Shown here: one piece after another, positions 1 through 11,887 of the stretch
How the letters are laid out: the number at the start of each line of letters is the position of its first letter
Position numbering within the stretch: the first letter of the stretch is position 1
Source: Lepraria neglecta
Lineage: Eukaryota > Ascomycota > Lecanoromycetes > Lecanorales > Stereocaulaceae
NCBI GenBank assembly: GCA_033220425.1
Contig: CM065653.1
Span: forward strand, 3,224,001-3,288,000
Direction of reading: 5' to 3'
DNA length: 64,000 bases
Made by a program: the position numbers and the translations under genes
The notes under the pieces: model-generated
What the model was told of the DNA's origin: nothing
Database searches by the model: none
Seen by the model: the letters and a program-made list of their open reading frames with translations, nothing else

Positions 1-843
1 TCGAGAGGGAGGTAGTTGAGGATTCGTAGGATGTCGTGAAAGCTGACACGACATGTCGTTCTTGGCGTAAGCGACAGGATCCTTCAAAAGGTCTCCCGGT
101 TCATCGTCTATACCATCCTCCCCAATAACCGCTTTCCCCGACACTCTTTGTCTTTCATTCATCTGTGCTAGGGGTGACTGCGGAGAGAAGAAGTTCGAGA
201 GTGGAGAGACAACATCGGCGCCCTCGGCCGAGGAAAAGGAACCTCCGTTCGTAAAGCCGGCCACACCGTTGGGAGGGGAAATACGATCCATAGCTTGGAA
301 TGTGCCGTTGAACCGGGATGACTGACGCGCCTGCCCGCTCGACGACCCTGTAGAAGAGCTTGAGTTGGCTCTGTTCGACATATCTGTGGTATTCCGCCTT
401 GGTCCCAGTCCACCTGGCGAGAGTCTGACTATCTCCACATGTATGGGCGGCTCGTTAGGGTTGTTTTGTTTTCCGTGCAAAAGCGACTTGGCCTCCTCAG
501 CAGCAGCAGAAGTTCGGAAGCGCGCTATTGCGGAAAGGTATCCTTGATCCTGGGGGAAGTCCGAGGATACGAAATCTGCACCTAGAAAATCTTTCGCGAA
601 GAGGAGCATGGTTCGTAAGGCTTCAGGCGTGGTATTTCGTGGGAGCTTGCGCAGAAGTATAACCGCCATGTTGTCCACCCCACCAGCTCTGTCAGGTCCT
701 ATCGCAAGACTTGAAAGCCCCAAATCTGTGTCAAAAGGATTGTTGACTTGACTCAATGGCGAGATTGTCTGAGAATGGGAGGATGGTATTCGGTAAGGCA
801 TTTGGTTCGGTCCGTTGCTCATCATGTACCCATCTGTTGCCAT
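1..843 (-). CDS. Whi3/Scw1-like RRM RNA-binding protein, 5' part
   Basis: An open frame runs from an ATG at 843 down to the window edge without a stop (281 codons), so only the N-terminal part is seen. After about 55 polar residues there is an RNA-recognition-motif-like segment (about residues 60-140) with an RNP2-like strand MAVILLRKLPRN and an RNP1-like strand GYLSAIARF. A Ser/Gly/Asn-rich linker follows. This layout fits the fungal Whi3/Scw1 cell-cycle and cell-wall-integrity RNA-binding proteins, which have a second RRM near the C terminus; that part would lie outside the window. The upstream flank is pyrimidine-rich on the coding strand, as in many fungal promoters and leaders. No intron is needed in the visible part. 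Family recognition is from memory of the N-terminal sequence. Confidence 0.75.
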   Translation of the reverse strand, partial: MATDGYMMSNGPNQMPYRIPSSHSQTISPLSQVNNPFDTDLGLSSLAIGPDRAGGVDNMAVILLRKLPRNTTPEALRTMLLFAKDFLGADFVSSDFPQDQGYLSAIARFRTSAAAEEAKSLLHGKQNNPNEPPIHVEIVRLSPGGLGPRRNTTDMSNRANSSSSTGSSSGQARQSSRFNGTFQAMDRISPPNGVAGFTNGGSFSSAEGADVVSPLSNFFSPQSPLAQMNERQRVSGKAVIGEDGIDDEPGDLLKDPVAYAKNDMSCQLSRHPTNPQLPPSR

Positions 844-3039
844 GGTGCAGCACCGTATTTTCACGCGCAACGAAATGTAGAAAGAGGAGCCCCTGCTCGT
901 ATCTGGAGCTCACTGCGTGTTTTGCACCGCTGTTGTAAGCTAGCTAACATATGAAGGACGCGGCCCGTGCTCCGATTGCAGTCGGCTTCACCTCCGGAGG
1001 GTGAAATAGCTCTTGTGATAAGGTAAGTGAGCTCGCTTTTGGGGTGGTTTTTGCGCCTGTGGGACAATTGACTTCGTGTTTCGTTTAGGCCTGCTTCAAC
1101 GAGATCTGAACATCACAGTTTCCAAGTGCATTCGTAGTATGAGCGCAAAGGCTGCGTAGTTTGCGCGCAGTCAATGCTCGAGGTTAGAAAATTTGTACGC
1201 GAATTTCTCTAGCGAAAAGCAAACAGGTTAGTTGACCTCGATGAATCGTCGATTAAAAGCAGGAACAGTCGAAGAACGCAGATAAAGAACGAGCGTAGTG
1301 TAGAGGAGTTGGTTGGAGGCTGTTGGTGAGTCGTGGGAGAGGAGCGCTTGAGACAGGACAAGTAGCCGAAATGCGACCGGGCGGGGAAGAGGGTGGACTG
1401 AGAGTGTGGGCAGGAGGCACTGGCAGGGATGGTGAAAATGGTGTCGATAACGGGCGAGAGTTGATTCGCGCAGGAAAGAGTAGCCTCTTTTCTGGCGTAC
1501 GCTGTGCGCCTCGCCTGGCAAAGATTGGAAAATTAGACAAATTTTAAAGATGAAAAGCAGCGATGTACTTGCGTACCTGAAGGGTGATGATCAAGCACCA
1601 ATTGGATGTAGCCCCGGCGATTCCTCAAGGATTGGTGTCAACGGCGTGATGGGCAGGAGGTGATCCAAGTGCCTATGGGGCGTAGCTTTGGGGTGATGAC
1701 CTTTGCGCTCGGGTCGGATGATCTCAAGGGTCTAAGCTGATTAGGTCGACGATAGGTACCGATAAGTCGATACCTCGGCAATGTGATAGATCTTGGTGAT
1801 AGTGTCGCGAATGCTGAGAGATGTAGAGAGGTCAATTATGTTACTGTAGAAAATGAATTGAGGCTGAATGGTAAAGGAGAGAGAAATTCTCGAGGGAAAT
1901 GGTGGCTTCTTGGTGACAAGCGGGAGCCACCAAAAACCCCAGGAATTCCCAGTGCGAGCTAAGGAACTTGGCGGGGATTAAGACATGCAAAGAACCTTCA
2001 ACTTTCTCTTCCTGCATGGAGTTCATGTAGAGTAGAAAGGTAGATACGTGGCAGCAGCGATTATGTCTTACAGAGTGGGTAGTGACACTACTATGGAATG
2101 CGATTTCCATTTCGCTATTATCGCGCTATCGATGTAGCTCGCGCACGGCTTGGAAGAAGCAACTAAGCTCCTCAGAAAGTGGTGTGCTGTCTGATTCTAA
2201 CTTCCACTACAGCAGGTACGCGCCTTCATGTCTCGGGCTGCTATGAAAACAAGTTTTTGTACAGGAACAATAAGCATTGTTGCCCACGTTAATGAGCTCG
2301 TTGTTCATCTGTGCTTGGAACTTAAAAGATACTTCGATATAATCGAGATTCGTTATCGTACAGCCCCGCCATTAGCTCTTGGCGCTAAGCCTTTCGGTAC
2401 CGAGCAGCGAATCCGTGCTGCTCACTTGCTACCACCACCCCCGCTCTGCGACCTCACTCGTCGATCGATCCAACGCCAACAGACGCCAAACAGGCCACAC
2501 CGGCATTGTTCTACAGCCGGCACTTCCGGTTCCCACCCACGAATCACCTCTCATCTTATCGCCAGCCTGCAGATTTGGTATGTCCCGACATCTTGGAATG
2601 GTTGGAGCACTATGAAGATCAACGGTCACGAGGCGACACCATGGCGGAGTGATTGGATGCTGCCGTTTCAGCTCTGAATCCTCTTACCTGAAATTACGAT
2701 AGGCGGAAAGCAGCGTCACTCGTAGGATCTACGGAGCTAGCTGCACTGCGGCTAGAGCTGCAGCTCTGATTGGTGGAACGCAGGATTGCTATGAAGCAAT
2801 GAGACGACCAGAACCAGCCTTCCAATCAATTTTTAACAGTACCCTTAAGCGGCCTGTGAGGAGGCTACCACTTTTTGAACTTGCGGATGAGATCAGCTGG
2901 TGTGATGATCTTCTTGCTCTGGTGTGGCGACTTGCCACTGATGCCAGACCTTGAATCTTCACGTAATCTTCAGGTGGCATTCTATGGTGGTTTGGGACAC
3001 CGGGCGTTATTACTGGATGAGCGCGCTAATTTCGGCACT
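844..3039. other. intergenic, no convincing gene
   Basis: The stretch 1250-1540 is C/T-rich on the minus strand and probably belongs to the promoter or leader of the RNA-binding-protein gene. At about 2460-2656 on the plus strand one frame reads like a protein tail (ending ILEWLEHYEDQRSRGDTMAE then stop), but no start or splice structure could be found for it. Otherwise nothing is recognised. Confidence 0.5.
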
Positions 3040-3757
3040 TCAGTAATCCTGTACACCAGTTTGCCCTGTTATAGCCTTGTCGGCATTCGAAGTACCACTT
3101 TCACCCTCTCCAACCCACGCAGGTGATTCGTCTTCGAACCACTTCTCCTCCTCTTCCCTCTCCTCAATGCCTCTGTCGTCATACTCCTCGCTCTCATCCA
3201 CTGTCTTGTAGTCGAAGTCGGTATCATCGCCTCTCAGGAATCTTAGTTCCATCTCCTTCCTCCATCTCTGCATCCCCTCCTCTTTGTTCGTCGGGACTTC
3301 ATCCTTCTCTTCTGCCACGATTTCACCCGAAGCATCTCGCCTGTATCTCATCAAGGCAGCATGGTCTGGGTTAGCCAATGCATCAATTTTAGCCTCTGAG
3401 CGCCATAGGTCTGCCTCTAGCACTCCAGAGTAGCCCTTCTGACGGCCCTCGGCTTCACGTTCGGATTTTGTCTGGAAGCGGCGGACTAGACGGTCGTAGG
3501 CAAGGGGATCTTGGCATGATCAGTTGTCTGCCGGTTCTAGAAGGTGTGAACGGCAGACCTGCAAGTTCCAGAGACGAAGAGGAGAAGTACTCTGAATGTG
3601 TATCTAAGTAGCGCTTTCGGCGATTCTTGACTGTGATGCGTACTTTTGATTCGGGTGATCGAGAAGGGTGTCTAGCCATCTGGGGATGCGAAGAGAGGGT
3701 GTGCGTTTGCGTGCGTCCATTTAAATTGACCGGCAGTGATGTAGCCATCGGCGACAT
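3040..3757 (-). CDS. DUF2052 / CCDC97-like protein
   Basis: Two exons, complement(3559-3757) and complement(3040-3509), joined across a 49-nt intron with an internal CTGAT branch-like sequence, give 222 residues. Exon 1 holds a basic segment VKNRRKRYLD followed by HSEYF; the splice restores LELA-DPLAYDRLVRRFQ. The second half carries the acidic signature FLRGDDTDFDY, SEEYDD and EEREEEEKWF typical of the DUF2052 (CCDC97) family, whose animal member associates with the spliceosomal SF3b complex. The start is the first ATG of the frame; an ATG 26 codons further in is also possible. It is divergent from the spermidine-synthase-like gene, with about 290 bp between them. Role in this organism is inferred from the family only. 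Confidence 0.85.
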
Positions 3758-4049
3758 GATGGTGAGAGCGTAGGCTTGAATCGATCCCCGTTTGGTCTAG
3801 ATTGGCAGCTCCATGACTCTCCGGGAAACTGCTAAATCTGATATCCGTGATCTGCAGTCGGGCCGAGGAATAGCACTAGTATCCTCGGTCTCCAAGCCAT
3901 AGCAAACTATATGCTCTACTTCTCTCCACCCATAAACCTATATGCCAATACCCATGAGGCATAACGGAGTCTCAGCCGTACAAATGCCCTTCCCACTCAG
4001 AAATCGCTAGGGCTGGAGCTAGCAACACTCTTGGAGACAGTCTCTCGAG

Positions 4050-5935
4050 ATGGGCCCCTATCGACAGGAAACCGCTATACAAGTTCAAGGCCCCAGGGGA
4101 ACCCTGCAACATTTGGCAATGACATCCTGGGCCCCTGCTCGACTCATCTACAAGTTATTTATAATATTAAGTCTTACCGCCCTATCTACCGAGGTGTCCA
4201 CGCTATGTCTTTCCCCTGTCTATGGCTCGATACCATCATCGCGTGCAAGCCCATGGGACATACCATTCCCAGGAGTTGTGGAAGCGCTTTTGGCATCACT
4301 GTCAATGAGCTATCTCAGCAAGACCAACATTGCAATGTTGACCAAATCTTTACCAATGTTTGGCTTTTGCATCCCTGCCATTCAACTGTATCTTTTCAAA
4401 TTTAGTAGCATTGGCCCCAAGTGGGGTCCTGTCTTAACAGCTCTTCTCACTACTTCGCCGCTTCTCTACCTGTCTATCTTAAGTGTTCTCGGCATTGGAC
4501 AGGAGGTTTGGTTGACAGCTGGAGGAATAGACACTCAACTTCCAATATTCGGCGGTCTCCGCAATTGGCAATTCTGTTTGACCCTCCTCTCTTACGGCTT
4601 CATGAACGAGATTCAGAAGGTCTCGAGTACTAGAATACCACAGCTCATTGCTGCATGGTCCGGTACAAGTGCGCTTTTCAGTCGGTTTGGGTTGCAAGCT
4701 GCCATTGCGGTATTGTACGCCACACTTGAGCGCTCCGTTAAGCGATTAGCATTCGTCGGCGTCATACCACTGCTACATCTCATATTTGTCAATCCGCATC
4801 TACCGTTGACGTACAACACTGCTGTCCTGAACGCCACTCTGCAAGCTGAAGGGTATTCGCTGGTGGCTCGCCAAGAATCTCTGACAGGCTACATCTCTGT
4901 GCTGGACAATATGAAAGATGGATTTCGAGCAATGCGTTGCGATCATAGTCTCCTTGGTGGAGAATGGCTCAATAAGCCCAGAGGCCACCCCTCAGTATTG
5001 AACGAACCTATCTACGCCATCTTCGTCATGCTTGAAGCGGTCAGGCTTGTGGAGACGAAGTCTTCCCCAGCTACAGTAGGCAATGAAAAGCATGCCCTTA
5101 TTATGTAGGTACATTCCGATCATTTGATGGGATTGCACTGACGCTATCAACATTTTAGAGGGCTGGGTATTGGCACGGCACCATCCGCACTCGTCGCTCA
5201 TGGCGTCCACACCACAACTGTTGAGATTGACCCAGTGGTAATTGATTTTGCTAAAAAGTACTTCAATCTATCGCAAAACCACACATCAATCATCGGCGAC
5301 GCAGTCGACGTTGTAAGTGATATGCAAACACCCTTTCCGAACAGGATAATGTATGACTATATTATTCATGATGTTTTTACTGGCGGTGCTGAGCCAATCG
5401 ACCTCTTCACTAGAGAATTTCTTATGGATTTGAGGGAGCTACTGAGCCCGGAAGGAGTTGTTGCTATAGTAAGATGACGCTACATGATGATCTCTAATCA
5501 ACGTTGGTGGGACCAGAGCTGACACCATTCCAGAACTACGCTGGAGATCTGCTTCTCCCATCCGCCGTCTCGGCCATCACCACGGCGATGTTTGTGTTTC
5601 CCAGCTGTCGCCTATTTCGAGAGACGCCTGCGCCGATACCTATGGGCACAGAGGATTTCACCAACATCGTAATCTTTTGCAGAAAATCTCCTGGACCTTT
5701 TACTTTCCGGGAACCAGTGGAGTCGGATTTTCTTGGAAGTCCTGCAAGGCGACAGCATCTTGTACCGCAGCATGAGGTCGACGAGACGTTCTACGATGAA
5801 ATTTCCCGTGGAAAAGGGAACGTCATAAGACGAGGCCAGACTGGAGGTTTGGTAGCATCTCAGATGCGCAGTGCGGTTGGGCATTGGCATGTAATGAGGA
5901 GTGTGCTCCCGGACGTTGTTTGGGAGAATTGGTAA
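4050..5935 (+). CDS. membrane-anchored spermine/spermidine synthase-like protein
   Basis: Three exons (4050-5104, 5159-5468, 5534-5935) give 588 residues. The N-terminal half is hydrophobic with several likely membrane segments (about residues 30-250). The C-terminal half is a Rossmann methyltransferase-type fold: the first splice creates LIIGLGIGTAPSAL (SAM/dcSAM-binding glycine loop), followed by TTVEIDP (acidic residue that would bind ribose), SIIGDAVD and YDYIIHDVFTGG. The second splice joins EGVVAI to NYAGDLLLPS. Membrane-bound members of the spermidine-synthase superfamily with this arrangement are common in fungi, and their substrate is not settled. All splice sites keep frame and the gene looks whole. 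Confidence 0.88.
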
Positions 5936-6434
5936 TGGGAAGGGAGAAGTGGGCATTGAGAGTTCTCAGAAAGGAGCCATGTGTGTGAGAATGTCTTGGA
6001 TGTCTGTAGGTTGGGCTATTTCCAGGGCCTTGGGAAGGCTGGACCTGCCCGTGTTACTTGAACACGTCGATCAGTGCAGGGATCTCCACGGCTGCATGAC
6101 CATGGAAGATTCCTTGCAAAATGGAATTTGACCATAAAACAAGACACGTAGAATCCTCCAAAATAAGCATAGATCCTCTCGTAGCTATTGATGCTTTCCG
6201 CGTCCTACAATCCTAGAATACAACAGTCATACCGGAGACGTGCGAAAGTCGTATTTCAACGGTCGAGACGTCCGCCCCAAAGAAGTGTGGCGCTGACGGA
6301 CCGCGCATGACAGGGATAAAGGAATTACAAGCAATTATTACCTACCATGCGGCTTCAACTTTACTTGGGAAATGACGGCAAGCTGGTAACGACATAGCGA
6401 AAGAGGAGCTCATGAAGAATGTGAAGAGAGGGTA
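5936..6434. other. intergenic, upstream of ssk1
   Basis: About 500 bp between the synthase stop and the ssk1 start. No open frame or repeat of note; presumed to hold the 3' end of the first and the promoter of the second gene. Confidence 0.5.
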
Positions 6435-8746
6435 ATGGGCGACCTGAAAGCGCGTCTAAAGCCGCTATTCCGCCGAAGCTCCACATTCTCATCCCCAAAG
6501 TCGCCCAAGGCGCCTAAGAACTCTGTGTTTGAAGCTCCTACCGACGAAGCCCCTGCAGACGACCGCAGCTGGAGCAAGACATCCCTTCGACTGAAGAACA
6601 AGAAACCCTCGTTCGCTATACCGGTCTACGAAGAGGAAGAGGCCCCTGCACAGCTTCATCCGCTCACCCCGATAGAAACAGAAAGCTTAGGGAGGGGGGA
6701 GTTAGAGCAATCGCCGGATACAAGCCTTGAAGCGCCACGATCACCTCCACCGCCGCCATTGGAGAAGGAGAATCCTACGCTGATTGTTGAGGCGCCGACA
6801 CCGCAGTCGAGGGGCGCTGAGGTGGGAGGGGTAGCTACAAAGGATCCGAAGCACCTGGCTGAATCAGATGCTCGGACCACCATTGGCTCTCAACGCCCAG
6901 GCATAGCACATAGGAAACAATCTCTCGCACATGAAAGTGAATCGCGCCTCATAACCAGCCTGCTACAATCCGAAAGTCCGCAATTACGGCCATCGAGTAC
7001 GGGCTACTTCGGTGAAGCTCTAGCCCCCCTAACATGCAGCAGCACAAGAAGATATGGGTGAAGAGACCGGGGTCGTCTGCTACACAAGTGATAATAAATG
7101 AGGAGGACTTGGTAGATGACGTGAGGGACATGATATTGAAGAAGTACGCCAATTCGTTGGGACGGAGCTTCGATCCACCAGATGTTACGCTGCGTATCAT
7201 ATATCGGCATCCTTCAGGCAGGCATTCACAGACTGAGCGCACTCTGGGGCCCGAAGAGAGCGTGTCAAAGCTACTCGAGCTTCATTACCCAGGCGGTCAA
7301 TCCGTGGAGGAGGCCCTCGTCATCGATGTCCCGCAACGGCGGACACCCAAACACTCTCCACACCTGGCGATGCCATACTTCCTACACGACGACCTTCGAC
7401 CTCGCGAGAATGGCACAGATTACTTCCCACCCATGCCTCTACAAGGACCGCACTCACCTCATCTTCCATCCAACCTTTCTGTTTCTAGTGCACAAGGAGT
7501 CTCCCACCACCCAGCCGCCCATTCAATCGGCGTTCTCACCACCGGACAGATTCCAAACCTCCCTTCACCAGGCGCTCGCATGGCCAGACATTCGCAACAC
7601 AGACCCAAATACGGGCGCCAACATACCTCGTCACCCACAGTTATACAAGGAGCCGGCAATGCCCAAAATCATGGTTAGCATACAGCTCCTATATAGTACA
7701 TCAAGCACTGCTGACATCCGGCAGAGAATCTCAAATCCTCAAATCCACAACCGCTGCCCACACCACCAATACCCGAAGAAATGACACCCCATAAAGCCGC
7801 CACACCACCTCTACCCCGCGTATCCTCACCTGGCCCTCGACCCAAACCACCTGTTAATAAGCGCTCTAAGAAGGCCGTCGAGCAGAGTTCGGCAGTTCCC
7901 GGGTCTATCCGCGATGGCGCCGTTCCCCCCATAAATGTTCTCATCGTTGAAGACAACATCATCAATCTGCGTCTCCTGGAAGCTTTCATGAAGCGACTAA
8001 AAGTCCGTTGGAGTACGGCAATGAACGGGAAAGATGCCGTCACCAAATGGCGAGAAGGTGGATTTCATTTGGTGCTGATGGACATCCAACTTCCAGTCAT
8101 GAACGGTTTAGACGCCACGAAAGAGATAAGAAGATTGGAGCGCGTTAACAGCATCGGCGTCTTCTCCAACAGCGCTTCCAGCACACCAACATTCGCAAAT
8201 GGCGACGGCGTCGGCGTGGATCGAGTGCCGGAAATCGAAGATAGTCTTATGAATACTGCGCTTTTCAAGAGTCCTGTCATTATCGTCGCGTTGACGGCTA
8301 GCTCGCTGCAGAGTGATAGGCATGAGGCGTTGGCGGCGGGGTGTAATGACTTTTTGACAAAGGTATGCTGACTCCCCTTTCTGTTCCCTATTCTCTTGAT
8401 ACTAGCAACATACTGACATGAAAACTAGCCCGTCAATTTCGAATGGCTAACTCGCAAAGTAATGGAATGGGGCTGTATGCAAGCGCTCATCGACTTCGAC
8501 GGCTGGCGCAAATGGAAGGATTTCTCTCAAACTAAACCTGCTGAGAAAGCTGCGGGCACTAACAATTCTGGCAAGTCTCCTAAGGCTGCAATGAATGGTA
8601 AGGTGCAGGCTGGAGGTGGGAAGAAGGAAAAGGAGAGGATGACACTTAGTTTGGCCAAGGAGAACAAGGCTAGTAGTGAAGACACTGGTACAGGGACTGA
8701 TACGAATGGTGATTCGGGGAGTGGGAATGAGGTTGGGAGAGCTTGA
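6435..8746 (+). CDS. ssk1: Ssk1-type response regulator, with one frame offset
   Basis: Ssk1 is the cytosolic response regulator ending the Sln1-type phosphorelay and feeding the Hog1 MAP-kinase cascade in osmotic and oxidative stress. The N terminus MGDLKARLKPLFRR is typical of the family. The middle carries KKIWVKRPG and EEDLVDDVRDMILKKYANSL. The receiver domain reads INVLIVEDNIINLRLL, then HLVLMDIQLPVMNG (phospho-acceptor Asp) and ALTASS, with FLTK-PVN across the last splice. Introns are 7674-7724 and 8363-8428. Between codons for GEALAP and the KKIWVKRPG segment the frame shifts: the run of six C at 7024-7029 is one base short of an open frame, and no GT-AG intron of the right phase exists there. 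With one more base the product would be 731 residues. Sequencing error or real break cannot be told apart here. Confidence 0.85.
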
Positions 8747-9434
8747 GAGGAGCTCGTGTTCTTGGGTTTATGGGCGGGTTTTAGCGGGATTTTCAGCATA
8801 CAGACATAAGTTTCAGCGTGGTGTTTGGAGAGTCATTGGAGGGATTGCATAGCGCGCTTGCATTCTCACAAGGGCATACTGTATTACGGATAGCAGTTTC
8901 TTCCTTCGGGGAACTTGACTGCAATACATATTAATTGGATGTTGACAATAACGACCTTCGCCACAATCATGCGGTACTGAGTTGCGATTATCTCCCACCG
9001 CTCAGCTGCTGGTCCTTCAAAGTTAGTACCGAAGGATTGAGGAAGATTCGTAGAGCACTCCCAGCTCCTCGAAACTCCTCTGGGAAAAAGACGTCCAACA
9101 GACAGACGAATTTCGGAAACCTCAACAAGGTAAAGCTCCGAGGAGTCGGATTCTATGAGAACTAATTCTCCGGAACTAGTATTCGAAATAGATATCGACG
9201 TATTGCGTTCTAGGCACTTTTAGCAATTTGAGAGACTTGGATCTTTTATGGTGGGCGGTATCGAGCGTGTAATATGTACAGGGTTGGTTAATGGGACGAT
9301 ATGTACATGAAAAGTATACTGTACTTGAAAAAGTTCAAAGAACATTCTCGCCATGCAAAAACTACGCCTCATCTCTATGGGTATCTTTTCGTCAAACATA
9401 CAGCATAAAACATAAATCAAGATCAGCCGGTCCG
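8747..9434. other. intergenic between ssk1 and the rhodopsin relic
   Basis: Convergent 3' flanks of ssk1 and the SAT4-type pseudogene. No gene, repeat or RNA structure is recognised. Confidence 0.5.
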
Positions 9435-10840
9435 TCATCTCAACCTTCCATTGCTCAACCGGTCCATCGCTCTCCAATACTGGCTCTCAACCCGTGATGG
9501 TATTTCTGGAAGTTCTTTCTCAGAAAAAGCCACCACGATAACCTCCTCTGCCCCGGTCTCAAGATTGCCCATGACATCCAGATGCGCAAATGCCTTCGAT
9601 TGAGCCGAACTTGAGGGGTTTTGTGATGAGATAGGATCGGATTCCGGATCTGAATTACCTGAGTGGTTCCAGTTTTCAATTGCTGGTGGGCGCGAGCCGT
9701 TGGAGGAGGAGGAGCGATTTTTGGATGTGAGTTTTAGGTAGAGAGGACGCATGCAGGGGAGGCAGGCGCTGACGATGCCGATGCTGAAGTTCGGCTATCG
9801 TCCAGATCGCCATGGGAATGTCGCCCCCTATATCTCATAGCATTAGATGAGAGTATTTAGTGAGATCTGCTGACAGTGGGATAATTTACAGCTGGGATCT
9901 ACCCAGCCTTCCACGTGGACGATCACGGCTCCATAGGTGCTGCAGAATGAGACGCTATGTGGACGTTAGCATCTCCCGTAATAACATCTAGGAAAGTGGG
10001 GCATACAAGCCACCAAGCAGGAAAATCCCCATAATCTGTAACTTCATCCTCGTCTCCATCTGCAGCTTCCACAAAACAGGCATCGGCATAGCCAAGATTA
10101 TAATGTCAGTCAATACATTTAAACCGCCGAGATGGTCCCAGCAAGGGGAATTCTCCCGCAATAGCCGCCTGCAACAGAAGGATCCCAGATTAAACTCAGA
10201 GGGTGGCATTGGATGATTGATAGGCCTGCTCGAACGACGCCATAGCCGAATACGAAGATGCCTACTGCCCAGAGCATTCGCGTGAAGGTTCGGCTGACGA
10301 AGAAGATGCGGTGGTAGAGATAGAGGACTGAGGCTTTGATGGAGAACATGGCGCTGTTGTAGAGAAGTTCTTCTGCGACGATTGACTGGAGTTGGGTTCT
10401 GGTTAGGGATAGTTGGTTGAAGGGCTGGGGGGAGAGCTGGGGTTTTCACCTTCCGTAGATTGTAGGAATTTATGTATATGATCGAATGCCTTCCGAAGCC
10501 CCGGGTTATGGCTGTTCATTCAACGTCCTGCATTAGAACACGGTCCATTCAATTGTATCAACAAAAGGGCCCGAAAGAGACAACACGACATACCCATCAT
10601 GTAAGTAGTCAAGACTGAAGCTGTGAAAATGTAGCAGGAAAACCACGGATGAGCCATGATCTCGACATCTTGCAAAGCGAATCTTATGGAGTTCATCGCA
10701 TACAAGGGCACTTATTATCAACTAATCATCCCACTCATACTTGATCTTAGCAAGTCGTCGCGAGTAAAATCTCCCATAAACCGCGAGTATAGCCAGAGTG
10801 AAGCAAACAGCATGGGACACGATGAGTTAGGGTCGGGCGT
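9435..10840 (-). pseudogene. SAT4-family fungal rhodopsin-like membrane protein, decayed
   Basis: Reading on the minus strand, pieces of the fungal rhodopsin (SAT4/PTH11-related, seven-helix) fold appear in order: VSHAVCFTLAILAVYGRFYSR and KYEWDD, GFGRHSIIYI, AEELLYNSAMFSIKASVLYL, YHRIF, IWDPSVAGGYC, GLNVLTDIIILAMPMPVLWK, WTIAEL, IGIVSACLPCMRPL, then a Ser-rich tail ending at 9435. Some splice sites still fit, for example DPS-W-GDIPMAIW near 9830-9890. However, the Trp after EWDD is TAG, the frame is one base short near 10110-10165, and there is one extra base between WTIAEL and IGIVSACLP (about 9790). The first residues of the protein are not found. At least three breaks make a functional product unlikely. 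Confidence 0.75.
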
Positions 10841-11744
10841 CATCGTTGATATGGTATTCGTATGAGAGCTGGGCTCGCGTCGCAGTGATGTTGGCATATT
10901 GGTCCATATTTCACAGTACTGAATCCTCTAATAGGTTTTATCGAAGGTATGAAACAGCTCTTAAAGCTGGGCGACCAAGCATTGAAACCCTGCCGTCGAC
11001 AAGAGACCCCAAAATGCCTCAAAGGAGACGTTCGAATAAGTAGTCCAGGCAAGGTGCACGATGCCTAGGTTCCCGTGTCGCTAGTAACTTAGTTGGCCCA
11101 GATTGCAGAGCCCTGGACGTCTGTCATTTGTCAAATATGCCCGAAGTCTAAGGTCGAAGTCTGCGCTGAAGAACAGTCGAATGCTATTAGAGCTAGCCAC
11201 GACCACACGAGCTAGGGCGCCTTGATCGTGGGTATGATCGTGGGGAATGTGGGGTTTGCCGCATTACCGTGCAACAACAGCCATGATGGCAGAGGGAATT
11301 TTAGAAAAGTCCATCTGTCCATCAGAACGTTTGGGCCGTTTTGCCAGCAGGTCAAGATCTTAGCGCATAGATCTTAGCTTGAACGTGGAGACGGTTCTGG
11401 AAGTTGTGGAGTCTGGACAGTTCTGGATGCTTTGCTTAAATCCTCTTTAGGCTGATTACCGTTGGTGGCGTGTAGATCTCTGAATTAGCATTACTCCTCA
11501 ATAATATTATTCCATAGCGTAAGCTTTAAGAGCAATAGACACAAAACTCTGTTCTCGGGGGAAGCGTTTGCTGAAAGAAGAGCCTAACGAGCAGTATACA
11601 GGGAACAAAGAGCTATCTAGGAGCAGACTCCCCACTGAACAAATAATACCATGGAACGAATTGCAGAGACATATGCAGCTCCCCACAAATAGGACACCCC
11701 ATACTGTCTCCATGATACATCCGTATCCGATTCCTTGTGACGGT
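10841..11744. other. intergenic, nothing recognised
   Basis: No coding region with recognisable motifs. Short open frames here have no splice context or family signature. Confidence 0.45.
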
Positions 11745-11887
11745 TGTTGCAATCCGTTGCTTGATTGCTTTCTATGCGATTCCAGAAGCCTGTTGCTAGC
11801 CATTCTTTATCTGTTTTGGCCATATATGGGGCCCTGGGGGCCCCCATTAGCTAGATATCCTTCCCAGCCTATTGCCACATTGCAACA
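11745..11887 (+). mobile_element. 143-bp MITE-like element, copy 1
   Basis: The element begins TGTTGCAAT and ends ATTGCAACA, a perfect 9-bp inverted terminal repeat. It is flanked on both sides by ACGGT (11740-11744 and 11888-11892), a 5-bp target-site duplication, so this copy is a clean insertion. A GC palindrome, GGGGCCCTGGGGGCCCCC, sits in the middle. It has no coding capacity of its own, although open frames cross it. A second copy of exactly the same length lies at 29738-29880 in the opposite orientation and differs at four positions, all transitions. The superfamily is not assigned; TIR and TSD length alone do not settle it. Confidence 0.85.

Noticed and set aside
1228-1547. Overlapping open frames on both strands
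   Set aside because: They arise from a pyrimidine-rich stretch upstream of the RNA-binding-protein gene; no conserved sequence.
2228-2677. 149-residue plus-strand frame
   Set aside because: No family signature; the more protein-like reading near its end is in a different frame without a start.
6997-7039. 43-nt GT-AG intron (with CTAAC) that might explain the ssk1 frame change
   Set aside because: Length and phase do not restore the frame, and it would be shorter than other introns here. A 28-nt alternative fails for the same reasons.
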